64,000 nt of DNA from positions 186,001 to 250,000 of the forward strand of contig CAKVCZ010000001.1 of NCBI GenBank assembly GCA_934726055.1. The letters are read 5' to 3'. Made by a program: the position numbers and the translations under genes. Shown here one piece after another: positions 17,151 through 26,369 of this stretch (the first letter of the stretch is position 1; every line of letters starts with the position of its first letter). Below the pieces are notes generated by a model. The model was given only the letters and a program-made list of their open reading frames with translations, made no database searches and was not told the origin of the DNA. The DNA comes from an uncultured Candidatus Melainabacteria bacterium (GTDB lineage: Bacteria; Cyanobacteriota; Vampirovibrionia; Gastranaerophilales; Gastranaerophilaceae).

Positions 17151-19136
17151 TTACTCTCTATTAATCATTTTCAAGAATTCATCTTCTGTTAATATTTGAA
17201 TACCCAATTCTTGAGCTTTTGTTAGTTTAGAACCTGCATTTTCACCGACTACAACAAAATCCGTTTTTTTTGTAACAGATGAAGACGTTTTTCCACCAAG
17301 TTGTTTTATTTTTTCACTTGCCTCGGTTCTTCCCAGTGTTGAAAGTGTACCCGTTAAAACAAAGGTCTTTGCGTTCAACACATTAGATTGTACTACCATT
17401 CTATGTTCAGGATGTACCCCCAAATGGTCGAGATTTTTTAATAATTCTATATTATATGATTGGTTAAAGAAATCTTTTACACTTTTAGCTATAATTTCTC
17501 CAATGCCATCAATTTGTAATATATCTTCAATTGAAGCGTTTTGTATAGCATCTATTGATTGAAAATGATTCGCTAATAAATCAGCAGTTTCTTTTCCGAC
17601 ATGACGAATAGAAAGAGCAGTTATAAAGCGTGATAAAGGTCTGTTTTTACTATTTTGAATTGAAAAATACATATTTGATGCTGATTTTTCTTTTACCAAA
17701 TCTAATTGCATAAAATCTTGTTGCGTTAATTTATACAAATCTGCAGGAGTTTTAACCATCCCTTTTTCGTATAATTGTTCAATTACAACAGGTCCAACGA
17801 AATCTATATCCATTGCTTCTTTTGAAACCCAATATTCCAATCTTGATTTTGCCTGACTCGGGCAACCAAATGTATTTGGACAATACAAATTTACTTCGCC
17901 CTCAGGTACTATTAAATCTGAATTACAAGAAGGGCACTTTTTGGGAGGTTCAAAAACAGGCAAAGAATCATGTTCTAAAGTATCTACATGCTTAATAACT
18001 TTTGGAATGATTTCGGCAGCTTTTTTAATTAAAACTGTATCGCCAATTCTTACATCCAACCTTTTAATCTCATCAAAATTATGCAAACTTGCACGAGAAA
18101 CAGTACTTCCTGCCAATGCCACCGGTTCTAAAACAGCAACCGGAGTTATTGCACCTGTTTTTCCAACATTTTCAACTTCAATAGACAATAGTTTTGTATT
18201 AACTTCTTCCGGTGGAAACTTAAATGCAGTAGCCCACTTTGGAGCACGTGCTGTAAAACCTAATTCATTTTGATATGCAAATTTATTTACTTTAATAACA
18301 ACACCGTCAGTTGCATAGTCTAAATCAAAACGCTTTGTTTCCCATTCTTTGCAAAAATCAATTGCACCTTGAATGTTATTTACCTTTCTAATATTTGGAT
18401 TAATTTTAAATCCTAAATCTTTCAATAGCATTAAGCTTTCATAGTGGGTTGATGGGGCATTTTTGACTTCATCTAAAATTGGAGTATAAACAAAAATTGA
18501 CAAATCTCTTTTTGCCGTAATTGACGTATCAAGCTGTCTTATAGAACCACTGGCGGCATTTCTCGGATTTGCAAAAATTTTATCACCTTTCATTAAATTT
18601 TCTTCGTTTAATTTCTCAAAAGAAGTCTTTGGCATATATATCTCACCGCGAACTTCTAAATTATAGGGTTTAAATATTTTTAAAGGGATTGCCTTAACTG
18701 TTTTTAAATTTTCGGTTATATCTTCGCCTACAATACCATTACCTCGAGTTACTCCTTGAGTAAAAAACCCTTGGTTATATGTTAAGGCAATTGCAAGCCC
18801 ATCAATTTTTAATTCACAAACAAGCTCTACATCACCTACTTCTTTTTGTACACGTTCATACCATTTTTTCAATTCTTCATAATTATTTGAATTATCCAAA
18901 CTGTATAATCTGTGTTTATGCTTTATTTCTGCAAAACTTGATTGAACAGATGAACCAACTCTTTGTGTAGGACTGTCTTTAGTTACAAGAGAAGGATTTT
19001 CAGATTCTAAACGTTTTAATTCTCTATATAATTCATCATATTCAAAATCAGATAGAGTAGGATTATCTTCAACATAGTATAAATAGTTTGCTTTATTTAT
19101 TGTTTCTCTTAAAAATTTTAAACGTTCTACAACCAT
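17151..19136 (-). CDS. ligA: NAD-dependent DNA ligase LigA
   Basis: Seals nicks in DNA during replication and repair, using NAD. The 661-residue length is standard. Domains in order: Ia NAD-binding (about 1-60), adenylation domain with active-site lysine in ELKIDGLAIAL near residue 113, OB fold, zinc finger (CPSCNSDL ... CPNTFGC), helix-hairpin-helix repeats (LQIDGIGEIIAKSV) and a C-terminal BRCT domain (FVLTGTLSTLGRTEA). Everything expected is intact. It is divergent from the first transglutaminase/barrel gene. Confidence 0.98.
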   Translation of the reverse strand: MVVERLKFLRETINKANYLYYVEDNPTLSDFEYDELYRELKRLESENPSLVTKDSPTQRVGSSVQSSFAEIKHKHRLYSLDNSNNYEELKKWYERVQKEVGDVELVCELKIDGLAIALTYNQGFFTQGVTRGNGIVGEDITENLKTVKAIPLKIFKPYNLEVRGEIYMPKTSFEKLNEENLMKGDKIFANPRNAASGSIRQLDTSITAKRDLSIFVYTPILDEVKNAPSTHYESLMLLKDLGFKINPNIRKVNNIQGAIDFCKEWETKRFDLDYATDGVVIKVNKFAYQNELGFTARAPKWATAFKFPPEEVNTKLLSIEVENVGKTGAITPVAVLEPVALAGSTVSRASLHNFDEIKRLDVRIGDTVLIKKAAEIIPKVIKHVDTLEHDSLPVFEPPKKCPSCNSDLIVPEGEVNLYCPNTFGCPSQAKSRLEYWVSKEAMDIDFVGPVVIEQLYEKGMVKTPADLYKLTQQDFMQLDLVKEKSASNMYFSIQNSKNRPLSRFITALSIRHVGKETADLLANHFQSIDAIQNASIEDILQIDGIGEIIAKSVKDFFNQSYNIELLKNLDHLGVHPEHRMVVQSNVLNAKTFVLTGTLSTLGRTEASEKIKQLGGKTSSSVTKKTDFVVVGENAGSKLTKAQELGIQILTEDEFLKMINRE

Positions 19137-19259
19137 AAACTTTCCATTAAATATATATCTGCTTCCCTGTTAATTTTAACATAAATAAGCCTTTTAATCG
19201 AAAGTTGTTTTTAGCATAAATTTTTAAATTACAAAATGTAACAAATTTTTCAAATTTAT

Positions 19260-19287
19260 TAAAGTTTAAATTTTGTTCATTCGAAAA
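19260..19287 (+). promoter_or_regulatory. Candidate sigma-28-type promoter of the first transglutaminase/barrel gene
   Basis: TAAAGTTT (19260-19267) is an exact match to the flagellar sigma-28 -35 octamer. Twelve bases later comes TTCGAAAA (19280-19287), which keeps the CGA core of GCCGATAA. The same element recurs before the paralogous gene at 21227-21254. Confidence 0.55.
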
Positions 19288-19320
19288 TAAAACCAATAAT
19301 GGTTAAATGAGGTGTTTTCT

Positions 19321-21102
19321 ATGGTCGATATAAATAACAATGTAAATGGTTCTGTAATAATAAATACAAGTGATTATAAGATTGAAAAAAATACAAACAA
19401 CAATCAACAAGAAAATGTTAACAGTATTTTTTCAAATACAGATGCTAATCAAAATAATATAACTGATTTTGAAAACTTGACGTTAAGTCATCAAAAAAAT
19501 GCTCAGCCTCTAAATCAAAATAGTTTTAACATCTTAAAAGATTACCTTAATAATGGTCATAGTGCTGAAGAAACGTATAATTATCTTGTTGATAATCTAA
19601 AAACGAACAAAGATAATCCTGAATATGTCAGAGCCGTTGTAGATAATCTTTTAGTATATATTCGCTCTATGTACACAGATGATATATCTTATGAACCTGT
19701 TGCAGAAACAAAAGAAAAAGCCCTTGAAAAGTTTTTGCAAAATGGAGTAAATGTACCACTTAAAGGTGCTATATGCTCAACTATGCATGGTTTAGTAAGA
19801 GATGCTCTTGAAGATGCAGGCATTCCGGCAGTCATTTTGGCAAGCAAATCATATTCGGATCTAACCAACAAGGATAAAAGTCATTTTGGCGGGCATGCAA
19901 CTTTAATCTATCAAGTAGAAGAAAATAAATATGTCCATTCAAATTATGGAGATAGTGAAGTTGTAAAAGCAGATAACATTAGATCTGCAGTTAAACAATT
20001 GTTTAAACATTCAGATAGATTAACAATAGAAGGCGGTTATATGTTTCTCACAGGAAAAGATGGAGAAACATATGATGAATTTATATTCCAAGATGAAGCC
20101 GCATACGGGCAAGACATTGAAAAAAGTAACCACGTAAAAGAAAATGCTTTTTTAGGTGATAACGTAAAAGATAAAAGTTCACTTGATTTTAATGTAGATT
20201 ATAATAGCAAAGCAGATGCAAGTAATGTAGAAGCTAAAGGTACTATTGCTATTCCTAAGAAAAATGTAAGTATAGACATTGGAATGGCATACAAAAATGC
20301 CGGCGAAACCGAACTTATGCTAAATTCTAAAAGCTATGGTGCAATGGTTGATGTAAATTATAAAAAAGATTTTGGAAAAGACAATAATCAATCCTTTAAG
20401 ATGAACATTGATACCAAAGTTTCAACAATTCAAGGTGAAACTGAGTATAATAATTATAATACCTTTGTGCTAAAAGGCGGTTTTGACTTTGGATACGAAA
20501 ACAAATTCTTCGAGAACGATACAACAACTCTAACGGGCGGAGTAAAAGCATCCGTTGTTGGCGGAGGACTGCCTCATCCGGTAATTGGACTTGGAGATTA
20601 CAGATTATCCACAGAAGCAGGACTTGCAATGGAAAACAAATTAGGTACTATTGGTAAGTTAAACACCGAAATTAGTGCAGGATTTATCGGAGATCTTAAT
20701 AAATTAAACTACACATACCAAGATATTGGTATGGCACCGGGATTTAAAGCAAATGTCAAGACTGCTTTAACATTAAAACCTTCCGACAACGCTCTGGGCA
20801 TGATTGATGCACAAGGATATTATATTAAAACTAATACTGTTGAACACTATGGGGCATCAGCTGGTATTGGTGGTGCATACAAGGTATCTGATGATTTTAC
20901 GGCATTTGGTAAAGTAAATCTTGACTATAATAGAAAAGATATTAATATTGGTCTGTTTAACGAAACACTCGACAATGATTTAAAATTAAACGCTAATATC
21001 GGTGCAAAACTTACCGATAATACAAGTGTAAATTTTAACTTCCAAGAAGATTTAAGAAAGAAAGATGTTTTTCTTGGATTGAATGTTAAAAAAGAATTCT
21101 AA
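19321..21102 (+). CDS. Transglutaminase-like plus beta-barrel-like protein, copy 1
   Basis: A 593-residue protein of no named family. Residues 1-80 are Asn/Gln-rich and disordered. About 80-270 look like a transglutaminase/papain-like fold: cysteine in GAICSTMHG (Cys152), histidine in FGGHATLIY (His192) and a possible third residue in VHSNYGD (208-211), spaced as in transglutaminase-like enzymes. From about residue 285 to the end, alternating hydrophobic and polar strands such as AGIGGAYKVSDDFTAFGKVN suggest an outer-membrane barrel, and the last residue is Phe. No Sec signal peptide is visible, which is at odds with a normal outer-membrane route. ATG 19321 follows GAGGTG by six bases. The next gene is a clear paralogue. 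Confidence 0.8.
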   Translation: MVDINNNVNGSVIINTSDYKIEKNTNNNQQENVNSIFSNTDANQNNITDFENLTLSHQKNAQPLNQNSFNILKDYLNNGHSAEETYNYLVDNLKTNKDNPEYVRAVVDNLLVYIRSMYTDDISYEPVAETKEKALEKFLQNGVNVPLKGAICSTMHGLVRDALEDAGIPAVILASKSYSDLTNKDKSHFGGHATLIYQVEENKYVHSNYGDSEVVKADNIRSAVKQLFKHSDRLTIEGGYMFLTGKDGETYDEFIFQDEAAYGQDIEKSNHVKENAFLGDNVKDKSSLDFNVDYNSKADASNVEAKGTIAIPKKNVSIDIGMAYKNAGETELMLNSKSYGAMVDVNYKKDFGKDNNQSFKMNIDTKVSTIQGETEYNNYNTFVLKGGFDFGYENKFFENDTTTLTGGVKASVVGGGLPHPVIGLGDYRLSTEAGLAMENKLGTIGKLNTEISAGFIGDLNKLNYTYQDIGMAPGFKANVKTALTLKPSDNALGMIDAQGYYIKTNTVEHYGASAGIGGAYKVSDDFTAFGKVNLDYNRKDINIGLFNETLDNDLKLNANIGAKLTDNTSVNFNFQEDLRKKDVFLGLNVKKEF

Positions 21103-21140
21103 AATAAACGGTTTCAATTTTTTGAAACCGTTTATTTTTT
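21102..21140 (+). terminator. Rho-independent terminator after the first transglutaminase/barrel gene
   Basis: A 16-bp stem (21102-21117 with 21122-21137, core AACGGTTTCAA), a TTTT loop and a T run. The two paralogues are therefore separate transcription units, each with its own promoter motif. Confidence 0.88.
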
Positions 21141-21226
21141 ACCAATTAATCTTTTTAAATTTTTTAGCAAATACAATACTTCTAGACCATTTATATGAAG
21201 AATTGTAACAAACAGCTCAAAAACAT

Positions 21227-21254
21227 TAAAGTTTAAATTTTGTTCTTTCGAAAG
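21227..21254 (+). promoter_or_regulatory. Candidate sigma-28-type promoter of the second transglutaminase/barrel gene
   Basis: TAAAGTTT (21227-21234), 12 bases, TTCGAAAG (21247-21254). The segment around it and the ribosome binding region (AATGGTTAAATGAGGTG) are nearly identical to those before copy 1, so promoter and leader were duplicated with the gene or are under selection. Confidence 0.55.
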
Positions 21255-21287
21255 AAAAATCACTAATGGTTAAATGAGGTGTTTTCT

Positions 21288-23141
21288 ATGGTAAATTTTA
21301 AAAGCAATGTAAGTGAACGTGTAATGTTACATCCGGAATTTGAAAAATCAGGACAAGGTAGTAAATCAAAAAAATCAAGCAATGAGAGTGAAGCAAGTAT
21401 ATTTTCTGCAAGTAGAAGCGATCAAACTGAAGCAGTAAAAAAAACGAATTTTGTACAACAAGAACAAGTTATAACTCCAATCAAACCAAAAACAGTAAAA
21501 AAATCTTCAGGTAAAACACACACAAGAAATCTTGAAAATAAAAAACCGAGTATTGTAGATGAGAACAATTCTTTTGCAAGTCTTAAAACATACATGAACG
21601 AAGGACACAGTGCAGAAGAAACATATAATCATCTTGTAAATAGTATAAAATCAAACAAAAATAATCCTGAATATGTTCAAAAGGTTGTAGATAATCTTTT
21701 GTATAATATATCATACATGTATGATACCGATATTTCTTATAAACCAGTAGCTGAAACAAAAGAAAAAGCTTTAGAAACATTTTTAAAGAATACCAACTAT
21801 GATGATGTAGATGGAGCAATCTGTTCAACTATGCACGGTTTAATGAAAGATGTTCTTAATGATGCCGGAATTCCTGCAGTATTATTAGCAAGTAAAATGT
21901 ACACTAATAATAAAAAAGATAATTTTGGTGGACACGCTACGCTATTATACAAAATGGGAGAAAACAAATACGTTCATTCAAATTACGGAGAAACAACAGT
22001 AGTTGAAGCCGACAACATTAAATCTGCTGTTAAACAACTATTTAAACAATCTGATGAGCTTACCGGTGAAAGAGGCTACATCATGCTTTCAGGTAATGAT
22101 GGAGAATCTTATAGAGAATTTATATTCCAAGACGAAGCTGTTTATGGAAAAGATATTGAAAAAAGTAATCACGTAAAAGAAAATGCATTCTTAGGTGATA
22201 ACGTAAAAAACAGAAGTTCACTTGATTTTAATGTAAATTATAACGATAAATCAAAAACAAATAATGTTGAAGCACAAGGTACAATTGCAATTCCTAACAA
22301 AAATCTTAGCATAGATGTTGGTGTAGCTTACAAAACAAACGGAGAAACCGACACTATGTTAAATTCAAGAAGTGTTGGAGCAAAATTTGACCTAAATTAT
22401 AAAAAAGATTTTGGAAAAAACAATAACCAAAGCATTAAATTAAATGCAGATGGTACATACGCAAATATAAAAGGTGAAACCGAAAATAATACTTATGAAA
22501 CAAATATGCTAAAAGGCAGCTTTGATTTTGGTTATGAAAATACGTTCTTTGATAACGGTACAACATCTTTAACAGGAGGATTAAAAACTTCTATTATCGG
22601 TTCAGGTTCACTTAACACAGTAACAAGTATGGGTGATGTAAGAATTTCAGGAGAAGCCGGACTTGCTATGCAAAACAAATTTGGTTCTATTGGTTCTTTA
22701 AATACCGAACTTAGTGCAGGTGTAATAGGAGATCTTAACAAATTAAATTACACATACCAAGCAATTGGAATTAATCCTGGACTAAAAGCAAATATTAAGA
22801 CAGCACTAACACTACATCCATCTGATAAAGTATATAGTACTATTGATGCTGAAGGCTACTATTTGAAAACAAATACAGTTGAACAATTTGGATTATCAAG
22901 CGGTGTATTTGGTTCATATAAAGCGACTAATAACGTTGATATTTATGGCGGAGTTAATGTTGACTTTAATAAGAAAAATTTAGAAATAGCAAACTTTAAA
23001 GAAACAATTGATAACGATATTATTTTAAATGCTACCGTAGGTGCAAAATTTGCAGATAGTGCAACAATTGGATTTAACTTTGCAGAAGATTTAAAGACAA
23101 AAGACTTTTTCGCAGGAGTAAATATTAAAAAACAATTCTAA
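21288..23141 (+). CDS. Transglutaminase-like plus beta-barrel-like protein, copy 2
   Basis: A 617-residue paralogue of the gene at 19321, with the same order of parts. The N-terminus (1-95) is Lys/Ser-rich and unlike copy 1. The catalytic-looking residues are conserved: Cys179 in GAICSTMHG, His216 in FGGHATLLY and HSNYGE near 231-236. The linker EKSNHVKENAFLGDNV is identical between copies, and the barrel-like half ends in KKQF with a terminal Phe. Divergence is greatest in the N-terminus and least around the active site and linker, which suggests selection on function. No signal peptide is seen. ATG 21288 follows GAGGTG. It stops three bases before the convergent agmatinase gene. Confidence 0.8.
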   Translation: MVNFKSNVSERVMLHPEFEKSGQGSKSKKSSNESEASIFSASRSDQTEAVKKTNFVQQEQVITPIKPKTVKKSSGKTHTRNLENKKPSIVDENNSFASLKTYMNEGHSAEETYNHLVNSIKSNKNNPEYVQKVVDNLLYNISYMYDTDISYKPVAETKEKALETFLKNTNYDDVDGAICSTMHGLMKDVLNDAGIPAVLLASKMYTNNKKDNFGGHATLLYKMGENKYVHSNYGETTVVEADNIKSAVKQLFKQSDELTGERGYIMLSGNDGESYREFIFQDEAVYGKDIEKSNHVKENAFLGDNVKNRSSLDFNVNYNDKSKTNNVEAQGTIAIPNKNLSIDVGVAYKTNGETDTMLNSRSVGAKFDLNYKKDFGKNNNQSIKLNADGTYANIKGETENNTYETNMLKGSFDFGYENTFFDNGTTSLTGGLKTSIIGSGSLNTVTSMGDVRISGEAGLAMQNKFGSIGSLNTELSAGVIGDLNKLNYTYQAIGINPGLKANIKTALTLHPSDKVYSTIDAEGYYLKTNTVEQFGLSSGVFGSYKATNNVDIYGGVNVDFNKKNLEIANFKETIDNDIILNATVGAKFADSATIGFNFAEDLKTKDFFAGVNIKKQF

Positions 23142-23143
23142 AA

Positions 23144-23980
23144 TTACAGAATCATTAATAATTCTCTGATAACTTTTGTTGCAACAGCAGTAGAAACACC
23201 GGAAGCATCATAATCCGGTGCCAATTCTACAACATCTGCACCAACAATATCAAATGTTTTAAGATATCTAATCCACCCCATCAACTCTTCAAAAGTAAAA
23301 CCGCCGGCCTCAGGAGTACCTGTTCCCGGCATTATGCTTGTGTCAAGAACATCTAAATCAACCGTTACAAATATTTTTTTATTTTTTAAGCAATCCAAAT
23401 CAGAATAATTATGACAAAGAGTATTATATTTTTTCATAATATTCCATTCTTCTTTCATTCCTGAACGAATGCCAATTTGTTTAATATTTTCAAAGCCAAT
23501 TATTTGACCAATATGATACATAACAGCAGAATGCGACATTTCTTCACCCAAATACTGTTGTCTTAAATCTGTATGAGCATCAAAATGAACTACCGCAATA
23601 TCTTTGTATTTACTATATACTCCTTTAAATTCAGGCAAAGTAACCAAATGTTCTCCGCCAATACCAAAAACTTTTTTATTATCTGCATAAATTTGTTTTA
23701 CATTTTTTTCTATCAAATCGAGTGATTTTTGCGTATTACCTAAAGGAAATTCTAAATCACCCGCATCATTAAAATTAACATCATTTATATCTTTATCAAA
23801 ATAAGGAGAATACTCTTCTAATCCCCAACTTGCAAGTCTAATCATCTCAGGAGCAAATCTTGAACCTGAACGATAAGATACAGTTCCATCAAACGGCAAA
23901 CCTAACATGATAACCTTTGATGAATCATAATCAGGGTTTTGTCCCATCCAGTTTCTATCTAAAAATGGTCCTTCTAACAT
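23144..23980 (-). CDS. speB: Agmatinase/arginase-family ureohydrolase (SpeB-like)
   Basis: A 278-residue manganese ureohydrolase, most like agmatinase, which cleaves agmatine to putrescine and urea. The metal-binding motifs are complete: GIGGEHLVTLPE near residue 107, HFDAHTDLR near 131, and the DLDVLDTSIMPGTGTPE segment near 208-224. The N-terminus (LPFDGTVSYRSGSRFAPEMIR) is typical of SpeB rather than arginase. No arginine decarboxylase gene is in the window, so the source of agmatine is unknown. It is convergent with the second transglutaminase/barrel gene and divergent from the flagellar operon. Confidence 0.88.
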   Translation of the reverse strand: MLEGPFLDRNWMGQNPDYDSSKVIMLGLPFDGTVSYRSGSRFAPEMIRLASWGLEEYSPYFDKDINDVNFNDAGDLEFPLGNTQKSLDLIEKNVKQIYADNKKVFGIGGEHLVTLPEFKGVYSKYKDIAVVHFDAHTDLRQQYLGEEMSHSAVMYHIGQIIGFENIKQIGIRSGMKEEWNIMKKYNTLCHNYSDLDCLKNKKIFVTVDLDVLDTSIMPGTGTPEAGGFTFEELMGWIRYLKTFDIVGADVVELAPDYDASGVSTAVATKVIRELLMIL

Positions 23981-24156
23981 ATCTCATTTACTCCTTTTTA
24001 AAGATTTTAACATAAAAAAAAGATTGACCCAAGGATCAATTTTTTTTTTAAAATTTACATCAAAAGATTGATGTTAAACATACTATATATATTGTAAATT
24101 AGATGTGTGAAATGTGAGTGAAAGTGTAAAAACTTTCTTGGTGGAGAAAAAGGTAA

Positions 24157-24723
24157 GTGACAGCAAGTTTACAAATGACTTTACAACGTATAAATGCAAT
24201 TGAGCGTCAATTTGCATCTCTTACTATGCAAACACCAATACAAAAAGCTGAAGAACCTCAAAAAACAGAAAAAGAATTCAAAGAAATTCTTGACAAAAAG
24301 GTCAACAATAAAAAAGGACAACCGGTTCCGAACGAAAAAATAGAAAGTTTAATAGAAGAATATTCAGCAAAGAATAACCTAGACAAAGATTTTGTAAAAT
24401 CAGTTGTAAGACACGAATCAGGCTTTAATGTTAATGCAACATCAAAATGTGGGGCAATGGGATTGATGCAGTTAATGCCTGCAACAGCAGAAGGCTTAGG
24501 GGTTACAAATGCTTACGACGCAGAACAAAATATAGCAGGTGGAACAAAGTATTTGAAAGGGCTAATGGACAGATTTGACAACAATAAAGAATTAGCACTT
24601 GCGGCATACAATGCCGGACCAAATGCAGTAAAAAAATACGGTGGAATTCCACCATACAAAGAAACACAAAATTATGTAAAATGCATTATGAAAACGTACG
24701 ATAACTATAAAGGAGGTAATTAA
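24157..24723 (+). CDS. Flagellar-locus lytic transglycosylase (SLT domain)
   Basis: A 188-residue peptidoglycan-cleaving enzyme at the head of the flagellar operon. The SLT domain covers about residues 65-180: catalytic glutamate in VVRHESGFNVNA near residue 88, then GAMGLMQLMPATA and LALAAYNAGP. The first 60 residues are charged and unstructured with no signal peptide, which suggests export by the flagellar apparatus or another route. It probably opens the cell wall for the rod, the job done by the C-terminal half of FlgJ in proteobacteria. It starts at GTG 24157; the next ATG (24175) has no ribosome binding site. Its stop overlaps the flgF start. Confidence 0.85.
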   Translation: MTASLQMTLQRINAIERQFASLTMQTPIQKAEEPQKTEKEFKEILDKKVNNKKGQPVPNEKIESLIEEYSAKNNLDKDFVKSVVRHESGFNVNATSKCGAMGLMQLMPATAEGLGVTNAYDAEQNIAGGTKYLKGLMDRFDNNKELALAAYNAGPNAVKKYGGIPPYKETQNYVKCIMKTYDNYKGGN

Positions 24724-25535
24724 TGCTTGTAAGAAGTTTTGAATCTGCTTCAAAAGGTATGATTGCCTTGACAGAAAATTTAGATAACATAGCAATGAAT
24801 GTTTCTAACGTAAATACAACCGGCTACAAAAAAACAGAATTAACATTCCAAAATATTTATGATGCCAAAGTTGTAGAAAATACAGGAACACTACTTTGCG
24901 GAAACACAAGAAACCTTGGAACATTGAGTATGGGTTCAAAAACACACCAAATACACTATGATTTTTCTCAAGGTGCATTACAAAGAACAGATAATCCTCT
25001 TGATTTAGCAATTGAAGGCGATGGTTTTTTTAAAGTTCAATCACCAAGCGGAGATATAAGCTACACCAGAGATGGTCAATTAATATTAGATACCCAATCA
25101 AATTTAAGAACAACAGATGGCGATTACGTTTTGGACGTAAGAGATAGAAGAATTAATATTAATTTCAGAGAACTTGGTTATGATGATATGGCAAAAATAA
25201 CAGTTGGGGAAAAAGGTCATATTGAAATTAACGACAAAGAAAGAAAACAATTATTACAACAAATTGCACTTTATGACTTTCAAGACAAAGAAACAGGCTT
25301 ATTCAACATTGGCGGTTCAAAATTTATAACAAGAAATAATGATACAAACCCACCAATCAGAGCAGAAAAATATTCAGTTCAACAAGGAATGTTAGAAATG
25401 TCAAACTCAAATGTAATAAAAGAAATGATAAATACAATTCAAACGACAAGAAATTACGAATCACTTCAAAAGCACGTAAGAACAAACGGACAAATGTTAT
25501 CACAAGCAATGGGTGTAGGCAGAGTGAGAGTATAA
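24723..25535 (+). CDS. flgF: Flagellar basal-body rod protein FlgF
   Basis: A 270-residue component of the proximal/distal rod, exported by the flagellar type III system. The N-terminal flagellar rod motif (ENLDNIAMNVSNVNTTGYKKTE) and the C-terminal helix (VIKEMINTIQTTRNYESLQK) that form the D0 coiled coil are both present, and IEGDGFFKVQ is the hook-basal-body domain signature. It is less conserved than the next gene and precedes it, which suits FlgF. A strong GGAGG lies before the ATG, and the start overlaps the stop of the transglycosylase gene (TAATG). Confidence 0.88.
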   Translation: MLVRSFESASKGMIALTENLDNIAMNVSNVNTTGYKKTELTFQNIYDAKVVENTGTLLCGNTRNLGTLSMGSKTHQIHYDFSQGALQRTDNPLDLAIEGDGFFKVQSPSGDISYTRDGQLILDTQSNLRTTDGDYVLDVRDRRININFRELGYDDMAKITVGEKGHIEINDKERKQLLQQIALYDFQDKETGLFNIGGSKFITRNNDTNPPIRAEKYSVQQGMLEMSNSNVIKEMINTIQTTRNYESLQKHVRTNGQMLSQAMGVGRVRV

Positions 25536-25571
25536 AAAGACAATAAAGAGTAGAGGTAAGGATAAAAAATA

Positions 25572-26357
25572 ATGCTAAGATCATTAACAACAGCAGCAAC
25601 AGGTATGATAGCACAACAGAATTACTTAGATGTAATCGCTAACAATGTTGCAAACGTAAATACAACAGGATTTAAAAAAGTTCGTATTGAATTCCAAGAT
25701 TTATTAAGTCAAGCAGCAAGAAATCCGGGTGCAATGTTAAGCCAAGGAACATATCAACCCGTTGGTATTGAAATCGGATTAGGTGTTAAAACAGCTGCAA
25801 CAACCAGAATTTTTACAAAAGGTATTGCAATGAACACTGATAGAAACCTTGATGTAATGATTGAAGGTGAAGGATTTTTCCAAGTAATGAAAGAAGACGG
25901 AACTTTGGCATACACGAGGGATGGTTCATTCCAACTTGATGCTTTGGGACAACTTTGTACAAACGATGGATTACTTGTACAACCTGCAATGACATTCCCT
26001 GCTGATACAAGAGAAATTACAATTTCTCAAGACGGAAATGTAACAGTATTAACAGGTAATAACACTGAATCAAACCAAATCGGACAATTCCAATTGGTAA
26101 GATTCCAAAACCCGGCCGGTCTATTATCAATCGGACACAACTTATATCAAGAAACTTCAGCATCAGGTAATGCTGTTCAAGGTACTCCGGGACAAAACGG
26201 CATGGGCATGCTTGAACAAGGATTTTTAGAAGGATCAAACGTTCAAATTGTAGATGAATTAATTGGTTTGATTAAAGCAGAAAGAGCTTTTGAATCTAAC
26301 TCTAAAATCATCAGATCATCAAGTGATATTCTTCAAATGACAAACAACATTGTATAG
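25572..26357 (+). CDS. flgG: Flagellar distal rod protein FlgG
   Basis: A 261-residue distal rod protein that links the rod to the hook. The sequence is highly typical: MLRSLTTAATGMIAQQNYLDVIANNVANVNTTGFKK (partly quoted here), then QGALQ-region equivalents, MIEGEGFFQV and the end NVQIVDELIGLIKAERAFESNSK. The size and conserved ends are as in FlgG of many phyla. It follows flgF by 36 bases with AGAGGTAAGG upstream. Confidence 0.95.
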   Translation: MLRSLTTAATGMIAQQNYLDVIANNVANVNTTGFKKVRIEFQDLLSQAARNPGAMLSQGTYQPVGIEIGLGVKTAATTRIFTKGIAMNTDRNLDVMIEGEGFFQVMKEDGTLAYTRDGSFQLDALGQLCTNDGLLVQPAMTFPADTREITISQDGNVTVLTGNNTESNQIGQFQLVRFQNPAGLLSIGHNLYQETSASGNAVQGTPGQNGMGMLEQGFLEGSNVQIVDELIGLIKAERAFESNSKIIRSSSDILQMTNNIV

Positions 26358-26369
26358 GTATAAATTAAA

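Noticed and set aside
24010..24060. Hairpin-like GATTGA/TCAAT with long T run between speB and the flagellar operon
   Set aside because: It has the look of a terminator on the plus strand, but no plus-strand gene ends there, and the stem is short and mostly A-T.
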